A stretch of 64,000 nt of DNA from Pseudomonas laurylsulfativorans (GTDB lineage: Bacteria; Pseudomonadota; Gammaproteobacteria; Pseudomonadales; Pseudomonadaceae). The stretch is taken from the NCBI RefSeq assembly GCF_002906155.1, contig NZ_MUJK01000005.1:434001-498000 (forward strand), written 5' to 3'. A model generated the notes under the pieces. The model saw only the letters and a list, made by a program, of their open reading frames with translations, searched no databases and had not been told where the DNA came from. This document shows, in pieces, positions 1 to 8,305 of this stretch. How positions within the stretch are numbered: position 1 is the stretch's first letter; every line of letters begins with the position of its first letter. The translations under genes and the position numbers were made by a program.

Positions 1-455
1 AGCAGGGGTATGAATTAGCCCAGCATGATCTTGCAGAGTTATATACGAAGGGACGCGGTGTCCCGCTGGACTTCGCAGAGGCCGCAGTGTGGTACCGCAA
101 AGCCGCTGAGCAAGGTTATGTTTGGGCGAAGTACAACCTCGCACGCTTGTACAAAAAAGGACGAGGTGTCCCGAAAGACTTTGCACAGGCCGCAGATTGG
201 TACCGCAAAGCCGCTGAGCAGGGGCATGCCTGGGCCCAATACGTTCTTGGGGGGCTGTACAAGAATGGTGAAGGCGTTACCCAGGATTATGAATGCGCCT
301 ATGTTTGGCTCTCGCTCTCCATTAAGAATGGCGTTTTTATGAATGGCGTAGGTAAGTTACGGGACGCGGTAGCCAAAGAACTGTCGACTGCGCAGTTTGA
401 AACGGCTAAAGGCGTATTGGCCGAGTATTTTGAGCTGTATCGAGCTCGTCGGTGA
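1..455 (+). CDS. Sel1-repeat protein, C-terminal part (5' end outside window)
   Basis: The reading frame is open from the first bases of the window (frame starting at base 3) and stops at a TGA at 453-455. It encodes about 150 residues. At least two full Sel1/TPR-like repeats of about 36 residues are visible, each with the WYRKAAEQG and GRGVP signatures, followed by a third degenerate repeat and a tail ending in YRARR. Sel1 repeats form alpha-solenoids used for protein-protein contacts. In bacteria they occur in envelope, signalling and effector-associated proteins. The N-terminus is missing, so a signal peptide cannot be judged. The family call is firm but the cellular role is unknown. Confidence 0.85.
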   Translation, partial: QGYELAQHDLAELYTKGRGVPLDFAEAAVWYRKAAEQGYVWAKYNLARLYKKGRGVPKDFAQAADWYRKAAEQGHAWAQYVLGGLYKNGEGVTQDYECAYVWLSLSIKNGVFMNGVGKLRDAVAKELSTAQFETAKGVLAEYFELYRARR

Positions 456-703
456 TCGGCTTGGCAGACGTGCCGGCACATCCACTACACAGACGAATGG
501 CTCATGTCAGCGAAGGTATATCGGCTGGACTAAGCGCATGATCGCGGCTTAACGCCTTTGCAGTGCAATGCGGCCGCCAACTAGCAAGCGATTCACCTGA
601 TCAGAACGAGATCACGATGCGATTGAAAGGTGGGGAGTCTACTTCCTGGCCGGCAGGTACTAAGCATGCACAGTGCAGGGATAGTTGGTTGAACTCACTG
701 CAG

Positions 704-895
704 CTAAGGCTTTTTTTCCATCTCTTTACGGAGCTCGCGCATCGCGTGCATCAGTGTTTGGTTGTCCAATATTGGGAGTAGTTTTTCCATGGCCTGCTCG
801 GCGGAGATCCCTTCAGGCACAAACCATTGAAGCATGATGCCTTGCGCCTGTTCCAAGGTGGACAGAGCAATTTGGCTGGGGGTGGGGATAGTCAC
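704..895 (-). CDS. Small hypothetical protein (63 aa)
   Basis: This is a minus-strand frame of 63 codons. I place the start at a GTG at 895 because an AAGGA Shine-Dalgarno sits at the right distance upstream; an ATG further upstream in the same frame has no such signal. The product is mostly alpha-helical and acidic/basic (ends RKEMEKKP), with no signal peptide or membrane segment. I do not recognise the family. It is convergent with the Sel1 gene and divergent from the AAA ATPase gene that follows. It could be an accessory protein of that locus or an independent orphan. Confidence 0.5.
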   Translation of the reverse strand: MTIPTPSQIALSTLEQAQGIMLQWFVPEGISAEQAMEKLLPILDNQTLMHAMRELRKEMEKKP

Positions 896-1084
896 GGGCA
901 ATGTCCTTTTGGCGTAGGTGACTCGGAGGGTAGCAAGAAAGATATGCACGGTTGAACCATCTACAACGCACAGATGATCGCAAGCTGTCGCTAGACGAGA
1001 TTAGAGCTGCTTCCATATGGTTGCGACATAAGATGACGCGCTCCTGCGCCAGAATGACGCTACATTCGGTACAGGATATGCCTC

Positions 1085-3193
1085 ATGCCCATACGTCGTC
1101 GTTCGGCCAGTTCTACCACCCTTCGCGCATCAGGGCCACACTCCTCCGATACGTGTGCGCTGTCCCTGAAATGGGTGTTTATGCTGATGCTCGATCTCGG
1201 CGGACACCGAAACTTCATTCAGCGGCATCATTTCAACGACGATGAAATCGCTGCAGAACTCGGCCTGCAAGAGTTGGTGGATGCCGATGATTTCAGTCCG
1301 GCGCCGGCCTTGCGCCGACTCAAGCGCGAGCGCCTCGCCTTCGACTTGGCGTTCCCTGTAGTAGGTTACCCAGACAGGCTGCAGGCGAATGTACAGGCGC
1401 TGGGCCAACTGATCGGGTTAGATGCCATCGAGCAGCGCATACTGGCTTTCTGCGTACTACTGCATACCGATCCCTGCCTCAACGATGCCTCAGACCAACT
1501 CGGTGCGCTCGGTTTCAACCGAACGATGAGGGTACTGTCCACACTTCTCGATATCCCTCAACAGGATGTTGCTCCCTACCTGGCCAATGAGGGGCGGTTA
1601 GCGCGTGCCGGACTGATTGAGGTCAATGCGCGATCCTGCACCGTGAGTACCCTCAGCAGCCGCTTGGTCATTGAAAGCTCTGATTTTCTCCAGCAGTTGC
1701 GCTTCAGCCATGGGCAGCCCATTGAGCTGTTCAAGTATGCCTTCCGTCTCAGCCCGCCCGGTCATCTGAGCGAGAAGGATTACCACCATCTGGGACGATC
1801 TCTTGAAATTGCCACCATCTATCTGAAAAAAGCCTTAGCCGAAGGCCGTCGTGGTGTGAACATTTTGTTGTACGGCCCGCCCGGCACCGGCAAGACCCAA
1901 CTCAGTCGCCTGCTTGCCCGCTTGCTCGGGGCTTCGCTCTACGAGATCGCCTGTACCGACAGCGACGGCGACCCAGTCAGCGCCCATCAACGCCTGTGCG
2001 CCCTGCGTTCGGCAATGAGTGCGTTGCAGTCGCAGAAGGCCCTATTACTGCTGGATGAAATTGAGGACATCTTTGACACCTCGCCATTGCCTTTTTCTGG
2101 CAAGAGCAAAACCCAGAAAGGCTGGATCAATCGCATGCTGGAAGAGAACAGTCTGCCCTGCTTCTGGCTGAGCAACGACATTGAGTGCTTGGACAACGCC
2201 TACATCCGCCGCTTTGACGTGGTCATCGAACTGCCCAACCCACCCAAGAGCCAACGGGAACAAATTGTCCGAGAGTGCGGTGGCGACCGGCTGGGCGAGG
2301 TACTGGTGGAGAAACTGGTCGAGCATGAGGAGATGACCCCCGCCGTAATCGCCCGGGCGGCTCGTATCGCACGTAACCTGCACCCACGTGCGGGAAAGCG
2401 CCTGGATGCCACGGTCGAGTGCCTGGTTGATGCGACGCTGAAAGCCCAGGGCTTCGAACAACTCGGTCGTCACCAGGTGCAGCAGCTGCCGAGCTACTAC
2501 TCCCCGAGTCTGATCAATGCGGATATTTCCCTCGACGGATTGATTGATGGCCTACGCAAGCACCCGGAGGCGCGCCTGTGTTTTTATGGCCCGCCGGGGA
2601 CGGGCAAGACGGCCTTCGGTCACTGGCTCGCGCAAGAGCTGAAGAAACCGCTGATGGTGCAGCGGGTGTCCGATCTCGTTTCACCTTTTGTGGGCACGAC
2701 TGAGCAGAACTTGGCCAAGGCCTTCGAGAAAGCCAGCGATGAGCAGGCGGTATTGCTGCTCGACGAAGTGGACAGCTTCCTACAGGATCGGAAGAAAGCC
2801 ACCCAGAGCTGGGAAGTCACGGCGGTCAATGAAATGCTCACGCAGATGGAGAGCTATCGAGGGCTGTTCATCGCCTCCACCAATCTGATGCGCGACCTCG
2901 ACGAAGCCTCGCTGCGCCGATTCGATTTGAAGATTCATTTTGGCTTTCTGAAACCCCTTCAGATCCAGACGCTGTTCAATGCACATCTACAAACCCTAAA
3001 ACTCAAGGATCCCGCCAAGACCAGCGGCTTGCGGCTCTCGAGGGAGGTCAACCTGACTCCAGGTGATTTCGCCCTGATTGCTCGGCGTGCGCGCTTCAAG
3101 CCATTTGCCAGCGCAGAAGAGCTTGCTCAAGCCCTGCTTGCGGAAAGCCGCCTCAAGATGCCTGTGCAGCGTCCTATCGGCTTCGTGAACTAG
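1085..3193 (+). CDS. AAA-family ATPase with two AAA modules
   Basis: The protein has 702 residues. A helical N-terminal region of about 240 residues precedes a first AAA module, with Walker A GPPGTGKT at 264-271 and Walker B LLLLDEIED. A second module follows, with Walker A at 502-509 and Walker B LLLLDEVDS. Both modules carry an RRFD-type arginine-finger motif, so both look active. Tandem AAA proteins of the Cdc48/VAT type usually form hexamers that unfold or remodel proteins, and that is the inferred role here. The start is uncertain: the ATG at 1085 has only a weak AGGAT upstream, and an internal ATG about 35 codons downstream is possible. A WYL regulator follows on the same strand after 149 bp, which suggests a regulated accessory or defence locus. 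Confidence 0.85.
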   Translation: MPIRRRSASSTTLRASGPHSSDTCALSLKWVFMLMLDLGGHRNFIQRHHFNDDEIAAELGLQELVDADDFSPAPALRRLKRERLAFDLAFPVVGYPDRLQANVQALGQLIGLDAIEQRILAFCVLLHTDPCLNDASDQLGALGFNRTMRVLSTLLDIPQQDVAPYLANEGRLARAGLIEVNARSCTVSTLSSRLVIESSDFLQQLRFSHGQPIELFKYAFRLSPPGHLSEKDYHHLGRSLEIATIYLKKALAEGRRGVNILLYGPPGTGKTQLSRLLARLLGASLYEIACTDSDGDPVSAHQRLCALRSAMSALQSQKALLLLDEIEDIFDTSPLPFSGKSKTQKGWINRMLEENSLPCFWLSNDIECLDNAYIRRFDVVIELPNPPKSQREQIVRECGGDRLGEVLVEKLVEHEEMTPAVIARAARIARNLHPRAGKRLDATVECLVDATLKAQGFEQLGRHQVQQLPSYYSPSLINADISLDGLIDGLRKHPEARLCFYGPPGTGKTAFGHWLAQELKKPLMVQRVSDLVSPFVGTTEQNLAKAFEKASDEQAVLLLDEVDSFLQDRKKATQSWEVTAVNEMLTQMESYRGLFIASTNLMRDLDEASLRRFDLKIHFGFLKPLQIQTLFNAHLQTLKLKDPAKTSGLRLSREVNLTPGDFALIARRARFKPFASAEELAQALLAESRLKMPVQRPIGFVN

Positions 3194-3342
3194 CTGTTTC
3201 TACCCGGTCTTCTGCCACTGGGAAAGGTTGAATGGTCGAGCGAGCGGATGTCCGCGTTAGCTGGTCGCCATAATGTCCAATTGCCACGTATATTGGTGAG
3301 GATCATCATGCTTGCCTCACTACAACTGACAGGGAGCCAGTC

Positions 3343-4374
3343 TTGCCATCTTCATCAGTACACGACGCCACAACCCGGCAATGGGATCTGCTGCAGAAAA
3401 TCCCTTCTCGTAGCCCTGGGCTTACCACGACGGAATTGCTGGATGGAATGCAGGAGGCTGGTTACCAAGTCAGTAAGCGCACCATCGAGCGTGACCTGGT
3501 CGCGCTATCCAGACTATTCCCCCTGCAGTGTAACGATAAAGGCACCCCTTATGGATGGTATTGGGCCGAGGGGGCCAGTGTGAGCTTGCCAGGCATAAGC
3601 ATGGGCGAGGCCCTGAGTCTTGTCTTGGTCGAAGATGCGATCCGACCGCTCTTGCCAAGTAGCATGTTGAGGGCATTGGAGCCGCGCTTTCGGTTCGCCA
3701 GGAAAAAACTGGAAAGCCTGGCGCAGGACAACCAGACAATACGCTGGCTGGGCAAAGTAGCGAGTGTCAGCCCCGATCTGAGCCTGCTGCCACCGAATAC
3801 GCCGGAAAAAATTCTGGAAACCTTGCAGGCTGCTTTGTTGCAGGAAAAACAACTGCAATGCCGCTATTACTCGGCCCACAACGATAAGGAACGGGAGCTG
3901 GTGCTCAATCCTCTGGCCTTGGTGCAGCGGGGCCCCATCACCTATCTAATCGGTACGTCGCCACCCTATGCCGATGTCCGCCAGTACGCTGTCCATCGTT
4001 TTCGCCAAGCCGAAACTCTGCCGAGCCCTGCCCTGGGCCTGGATGACTTCAATCTGCAGAAGTACCTGGCCAGCAATGCCTTGCAGTTCGGCAGTACGGT
4101 CAAAATCAGCCTGCAGGCCCGGCTTAGTGACAGCCTAGCGCGCTTGCTTCGGGAGACGCCTTTGTCGTCCGATATGACCCTGGAAAAACTCCCGGAGGGT
4201 TACCGTCTGCGGGCCACGATCAGTGATACGTGGCAATTGCAGTGGTGGATTCTTTCCCAAGGCGACGCCTTGATAATTGAAGCACCGCAAAGTCTGCGTC
4301 AGCAGATCGCCGAAAAACTCAAGCAAGCGTCGACACAGTATGAGTGCGCTCACCAGGTGAGCTTGGAAACCTGA
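3343..4374 (+). CDS. WYL-domain transcriptional regulator
   Basis: The protein has 343 residues. The start is a TTG preceded by an AGGGAG Shine-Dalgarno (3331-3336) with a 6-nt spacer. Residues about 15-65 form a winged helix (motif SKRTIERDLVAL). The middle holds a WYL domain (NPLALVQRGPITYLIG, then YAVHRF) and the C-terminus resembles the WCX extension. WYL regulators sense nucleic-acid or nucleotide ligands, and they often control phage-defence genes, CRISPR loci or DNA-damage responses. It lies between the AAA ATPase gene and an unknown gene, all on one strand, so it is the likely regulator of this cassette. Confidence 0.9.
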   Translation: MPSSSVHDATTRQWDLLQKIPSRSPGLTTTELLDGMQEAGYQVSKRTIERDLVALSRLFPLQCNDKGTPYGWYWAEGASVSLPGISMGEALSLVLVEDAIRPLLPSSMLRALEPRFRFARKKLESLAQDNQTIRWLGKVASVSPDLSLLPPNTPEKILETLQAALLQEKQLQCRYYSAHNDKERELVLNPLALVQRGPITYLIGTSPPYADVRQYAVHRFRQAETLPSPALGLDDFNLQKYLASNALQFGSTVKISLQARLSDSLARLLRETPLSSDMTLEKLPEGYRLRATISDTWQLQWWILSQGDALIIEAPQSLRQQIAEKLKQASTQYECAHQVSLET

Positions 4375-4456
4375 ACCTAACGTACAGCCACGATTGGCTC
4401 GCTTTCAGCGATCCATACGTTCTACTGCGGCATAAGGCTTTTTTCTGGAGCGTCCA

Positions 4457-5650
4457 ATGAGTGAACTCTTCTCTTTCCTCTCGTCTGCACTACTGGATCG
4501 GGGCTTTTTAATCGAAACCGTCGGACAGGATATTTACCTGACTGATAATGCGTATTTGCACGACTACAAGAGCGGCAGTCGCCTTAGTCTTCCAGCCGGC
4601 CACGACCAGTCGGATAGTGAGTTTCTTCGGGAAATGCTCGAACAACTCGATCTGGGTGGCCTAAAAAGAACATCGTCCGCCAACCGGCCGTTACGTCTGG
4701 ATGCAGGTGATCAGCGCCTCGTGCCTTGGCAAGTCGAGAAGCTGTTTTGCTCTCGGCATGTTCAGCGGGAGTCCGGCGGTAATCTGTTCGAGGTACGACC
4801 AAGTAACTTCAAACGCCGTATGCATGGCCAGAAGATTTCTGTCGCCGTACTCGACACGCATGTTGCCCTGCTGGTCAAAGGGTTGTCTGCGGTAGGTTGT
4901 TTCACCTACTCGGCGTGTGAAGGCCATGAAAACCATGCAATGTGGGGCAACACTCCACTGCATGTGGGGCTCATCAGTGAAGCCAACATGGCTTGGGCCG
5001 CGCAGCTATTGGCGGATGCCAATATGGCGGGTATCGAAACGCCAGACTTGCTCATTCAGGGCGACATGTTGCGGGAAGACCAAGTGTCGGTCGACAGCGA
5101 GCAGCGCGACCTGCATAAGGTTCGGCAACAGGCTGTCGCTCTGGGCCGCTATCTGTACAGCCACCGGCAGCAACTCCGTAGCAAGCGTTTGTCCTGGGCA
5201 GAGCAGTACCAACCTCCTGTTACACAGGATGTCGAGAAAGATAGTGAGCACAGACTGACTGAAGGAAAACCGCGACGGTTTCGTGTCCGCCTGGTCGATG
5301 CGGATGACTATGCCATCGAATTCACAATCGACAACTACAAGACTCTCGAGGTGGAGTGCCGAAAAGCATTAAAGGCATGGTTGTTACTCAGACGAGACTC
5401 CGCACCTGCCCATGTGTCAATACGGGCCGCCAAGCTGGAGACCACGCTTGAGTGGAAAACCCCGTGGGGTGACTCGAAACCTGTGTGGTTGAAAGTCTCT
5501 CCTGTGGAAGCCAAGCAACGTAAAGAAAGTGAGTTGAAAATCCTGACGCGACGCCGGGCGAAGTCAAAAAGTGACTCCAGAGAAACCAGTTGGTTGTTAC
5601 TGTGGATGGGGATACGGGAAGCCTTTCCTGAGGATTTTGTTACAACATGA
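4457..5650 (+). CDS. Unknown 397-aa protein with a CEGH motif
   Basis: I do not recognise this family. The ATG at 4457 has a GGAG 6-8 bases upstream. The protein is soluble, without a signal peptide or membrane segment. Residues about 110-230 form the best-defined region, containing FTYSACEGHE around 149-158. A Cys-x-Gly-His motif of this sort often marks a small catalytic or metal-binding fold in proteins that respond to phage or modify nucleotides. The C-terminal 150 residues are basic and may bind nucleic acid (RRRAKSKSDSR). It follows the WYL regulator gene by 82 bp on the same strand, so it is probably part of the same cassette. Confidence 0.75.
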   Translation: MSELFSFLSSALLDRGFLIETVGQDIYLTDNAYLHDYKSGSRLSLPAGHDQSDSEFLREMLEQLDLGGLKRTSSANRPLRLDAGDQRLVPWQVEKLFCSRHVQRESGGNLFEVRPSNFKRRMHGQKISVAVLDTHVALLVKGLSAVGCFTYSACEGHENHAMWGNTPLHVGLISEANMAWAAQLLADANMAGIETPDLLIQGDMLREDQVSVDSEQRDLHKVRQQAVALGRYLYSHRQQLRSKRLSWAEQYQPPVTQDVEKDSEHRLTEGKPRRFRVRLVDADDYAIEFTIDNYKTLEVECRKALKAWLLLRRDSAPAHVSIRAAKLETTLEWKTPWGDSKPVWLKVSPVEAKQRKESELKILTRRRAKSKSDSRETSWLLLWMGIREAFPEDFVTT

Positions 5651-5777
5651 CGTGTCACGACTCTAAGACCCTTTAGGTTCGTTAGGCTGGGCTTGATCGT
5701 ACTCTAGATCAACGGCCTCAGTATTATATTAAGTGACCATAGATTACTTTGGTAGGTTCCAAAAGGATGCTTTAACT

Positions 5778-6491
5778 ATGAAGCGGCAACATAAGTCAAA
5801 TCGTGCAATTCTGGTATTAGAGTGCCCATGGGAGTTGGACACTGATGACTCGAACCGGAGTAGTGTGCTGCCCTTTGTCGAAGGGATTGCTAAGTATGCC
5901 GGCGATACTGAAGTCTATCACGCAAATTTTTACGATAAGAGTAGTTTTAAGAAAGCTTTAGCATATCTGTGCAAGTGCCGCTTTGAGAGCACCGTGGTAT
6001 ATATTGCAGCCCACGGCTACAAAAAGAAAATTGCGGGTATTGATATCTTTGATTTGCTATTGGAAATTGGGAAATATTCGAAATCCAGCAATATCACCGG
6101 AATCATGCTGGGCTCATGTTTTGTCGGAAAAGAAACGACATCCATTCAAGTTTGCATCGAAGGCACAAACATTAAATGGTGCGCAGGTTATGCCTCCAGT
6201 TGCGAATGGCTCACGGGCACCATGATTGACTGCTCAATTATGGCCGCGCTGCTTGAGTTGGACGACGAGGATTTTGGTGACCGGGACAATGTAATTGGAG
6301 AGTTGGCTTCTGCCCTCAGCCCCTTTTCGAAAACCTTTGTGATTGGCGATGATTACAAGGGAGCGTCGGTTACCTTGGAGGATTCTATTCAGTTCGTCGT
6401 GCAGGCTACTGGACAAGGCAACCGGGCCCGAACGGTTACTGAAGATGTCTTGGACGCTTACGAGTTTTTTCAAGAGTATGAATCTGCATAA
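5778..6491 (+). CDS. CHAT/caspase-like protease-fold protein
   Basis: I choose the ATG at 5778 because AAGGA lies 10 bases upstream; a GTG 45 bases earlier in the same frame has no Shine-Dalgarno. The product is 237 residues. It shows the two blocks of a clan CD (CHAT/caspase) peptidase: VVYIAAHG with candidate catalytic His79, and GIMLGSC with candidate catalytic Cys114. The predicted order (strand, HG, helix, strand, GSC) matches that fold. CHAT and caspase-like proteins act as death effectors or cleave partner proteins in bacterial defence. It lies downstream of the AAA-WYL cassette on the same strand after a 127-bp gap, so co-regulation is possible but not shown. The call rests on motifs only. 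Confidence 0.55.
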   Translation: MKRQHKSNRAILVLECPWELDTDDSNRSSVLPFVEGIAKYAGDTEVYHANFYDKSSFKKALAYLCKCRFESTVVYIAAHGYKKKIAGIDIFDLLLEIGKYSKSSNITGIMLGSCFVGKETTSIQVCIEGTNIKWCAGYASSCEWLTGTMIDCSIMAALLELDDEDFGDRDNVIGELASALSPFSKTFVIGDDYKGASVTLEDSIQFVVQATGQGNRARTVTEDVLDAYEFFQEYESA

Positions 6492-6648
6492 AGCATGGTG
6501 TTGTGTGTTTCAGCTCGGGACTTATCCATCCAGTGTCTGCTCCTCGGCGCTTTAGCGCCGGGCGGTACTTCGATTCAACAGCTGGTCGTTCGCCCCCTTC
6601 CTCGGCAGACTGCCGAGTGCCTACGGCTTCCTCCACGGAGGAAGCACA

Positions 6649-6858
6649 ATGCCCAACTCAGACCTACTGGCTTCAATGCTGTTCAAGATCAACGAAAATC
6701 AGCTCGCACTGGAAGCGGCCATCATGGAGCTTACAAATTGGGTAGAGAAGCGCGGATCTGCTGAGGTAGCGGACAATATCCGCAGCGCTCTCGCTGCGAT
6801 AGACCGAAACGAAGAGTTCATCAACATGACGCTCGCTGTGACTCTGGCATCAGAGTGA
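6649..6858 (+). CDS. Small hypothetical protein, 69 aa (copy 1 of 2)
   Basis: A 69-residue protein with a strong GGAGGA Shine-Dalgarno just upstream of the ATG. It is largely helical and acidic, with no cysteines or membrane segment. A near-identical paralogue lies at 21095-21304: 60 of 69 residues match, and the ribosome-binding region and first codons are the same over about 36 bases. I do not recognise a function. The twin copies sit about 14.4 kb apart in the same orientation inside the island, each as a lone gene with its own intact signals. Confidence 0.7.
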   Translation: MPNSDLLASMLFKINENQLALEAAIMELTNWVEKRGSAEVADNIRSALAAIDRNEEFINMTLAVTLASE

Positions 6859-6988
6859 CTGAATTCTCCGCGAACGGATCCGAAGAGCAGTCCATTTGGT
6901 AGGCCGGACACGCAAGTAGAAGGCTGTTCGTCCTATGGTCGCGCGACAGGCAGCGGATGGGCGCACTCAGACGCCGAAGGCGCGTGGC

Positions 6989-7558
6989 TCACGCCTGCGT
7001 TGTCGGCGTCAGCAACTGCGTTTCGATTTGAAACGCCTCCTCCACCGACAAGCCGTTCATGATGTTTTCTATGATGGCCTCTCGCAGGGTGCGAATGCCG
7101 CTCGGATAAACGTTCGCCGGGTCGTGGAAATGGGCAGCCATCAGCTGTTTGGCTTTTTCACGGGGTATGCGACGAAGGGGCGTGACCGTTTTTTCGCTGT
7201 GCTGGCCGTATAGGTCAAACGCTTGATCGACCGTGGACCAATCGAAAGCAAAACAGCGATGTTGTTCGGCGGGGCAATCGTGCTGCCACATGGCACTGCC
7301 GGGGTACTGATTTCCGGCGCTGACGATGATCAAGGTCAAACGCGGCAGGTCGCGCTCCGCCACAAAATCGTAGATCACCCAGAGAATTCGTCCCATCCGC
7401 ACCGGAATCAGATTGGCCACCCGCTGATCATCCGGGTAACGGGCTTGAGCGCGCTCGATCAACTGGCCGTAGGTCAGGATCTGCTGGGCGGTGGCGAGTT
7501 CAATGAGCAGCGGATACAGCAGTCGGGAGAGTTGGATATCCAGCAATGTACGGGCCAT
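6989..7558 (-). CDS. Hypothetical protein (189 aa), partner of the HTH gene
   Basis: I start at the ATG at 7558 (MARTLLDIQ); the frame stays open 12 codons further upstream but has no better signal there. The 189-residue product is soluble and mixed alpha/beta, with a likely helical N-terminal region (residues 1-60) and a segment rich in small and aromatic residues (GNQYPGSAMW). I do not recognise the family. It lies 87 bp downstream of the HTH gene on the same strand, so the two probably form one unit under the palindromic operators at 8089-8157. They could be a regulator with its partner, possibly toxin-antitoxin-like, but no toxin motif is visible. Confidence 0.65.
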   Translation of the reverse strand: MARTLLDIQLSRLLYPLLIELATAQQILTYGQLIERAQARYPDDQRVANLIPVRMGRILWVIYDFVAERDLPRLTLIIVSAGNQYPGSAMWQHDCPAEQHRCFAFDWSTVDQAFDLYGQHSEKTVTPLRRIPREKAKQLMAAHFHDPANVYPSGIRTLREAIIENIMNGLSVEEAFQIETQLLTPTTQA

Positions 7559-7645
7559 GGCGCATTCCGTTGAGGGTGTTGAGTGAGGCAGCACGGTTCA
7601 ACCGCGCTTTAGTGTGAGCGGGTCACCGTGCCGAGAGCGAATGGG

Positions 7646-8068
7646 CTATTCCAGGGCCAGCTCAATGGTGACTTTACCATCGGAGGTCTCAAGCTTTACG
7701 ATAGTGCAAGCGTTGAGGCCGATACCTAACAGGGCCTCCAGTCCCTCTTTGACACAGGTTTGCACCGCCAATGGGGTCACGGCGCGCAAAGCATCGGCGG
7801 CGTTGCCTGCGGGCCGGACGGCAGCCCCCGCCGGTGCAGTGATGAGGGTCTGGGCAAAGTTCACCAGGGCTTGGACCCGTGAGGCTTGGCCCGAGTTGTT
7901 TTCGCGCCAGCGGCGCACGCCCTGTTCGGTGACACCTGCCTCTTCGCCGATTTTTTTGTAGGAGAGGTGGGTGTGAGATTTGATGCTCTCGACCAATGCG
8001 GCGGTGCCATGGATCAGGTCACCCTCGGTGGTGAGTTGGCTCAGTGCGGCTTGGATGGTGTCGACCAT
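7646..8068 (-). CDS. HTH-containing regulator (140 aa)
   Basis: The ATG at 8068 is preceded by AGGAT. Residues about 33-57 read as a helix-turn-helix (LSYKKIGEEAGVTEQGVRRW), typical of XRE/MerR-like or phage-type DNA-binding proteins. The rest, about 80 residues, is an alanine-rich helical region and a short beta-rich tail (CTIVKLETSDGKVTIEL) that may form an oligomerisation module. It is divergent from the coiled-coil gene at 8306. The intergenic region holds a perfect 10-bp palindrome and a 9-bp inverted pair, plausible binding sites for this protein. Confidence 0.7.
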   Translation of the reverse strand: MVDTIQAALSQLTTEGDLIHGTAALVESIKSHTHLSYKKIGEEAGVTEQGVRRWRENNSGQASRVQALVNFAQTLITAPAGAAVRPAGNAADALRAVTPLAVQTCVKEGLEALLGIGLNACTIVKLETSDGKVTIELALE

Positions 8069-8088
8069 GGGGCTTATCCTGTTGGGTA

Positions 8089-8157
8089 AAGTGTTGATAT
8101 GGTCGGCACGGTACTTTAGCTGTTGGTGTGTGTCAACACTTGTTTATCAACATGTTG
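8089..8157. promoter_or_regulatory. Candidate operators in divergent intergenic region
   Basis: AAGTGTTGA (8089-8097) and its exact reverse complement TCAACACTT (8133-8141) form a 9-bp inverted pair. A perfect 10-bp palindrome, CAACATGTTG, follows at 8148-8157. All share a CAAC/GTTG core and lie directly upstream of the HTH gene (start 8068) and within the 237-bp gap to the divergent gene at 8306. The arrangement suggests repeated half-sites for an autoregulating HTH protein. This is inferred from symmetry only. Confidence 0.45.
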
Positions 8158-8305
8158 GTTTACACCTGTGTAGTGGTTACCCTGTGACGTGCGAGGCAGG
8201 CTTGGGCCCTAGCGTGTGATCCGAGGGCTCGACCGCTGTCTCGGTGCGCTTCTGGGTGGGGCCGGCAGAGTCGAACCGCGCTGCGCATAATCGAGGATCG
8301 GTTAA

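Noticed and set aside
8240..8300. A minus-strand TTCGACT-like stretch resembling the T-loop of a tRNA
   Set aside because: The flanking five-base arms do not pair, no acceptor stem or anticodon arm can be drawn, and no CCA end follows.
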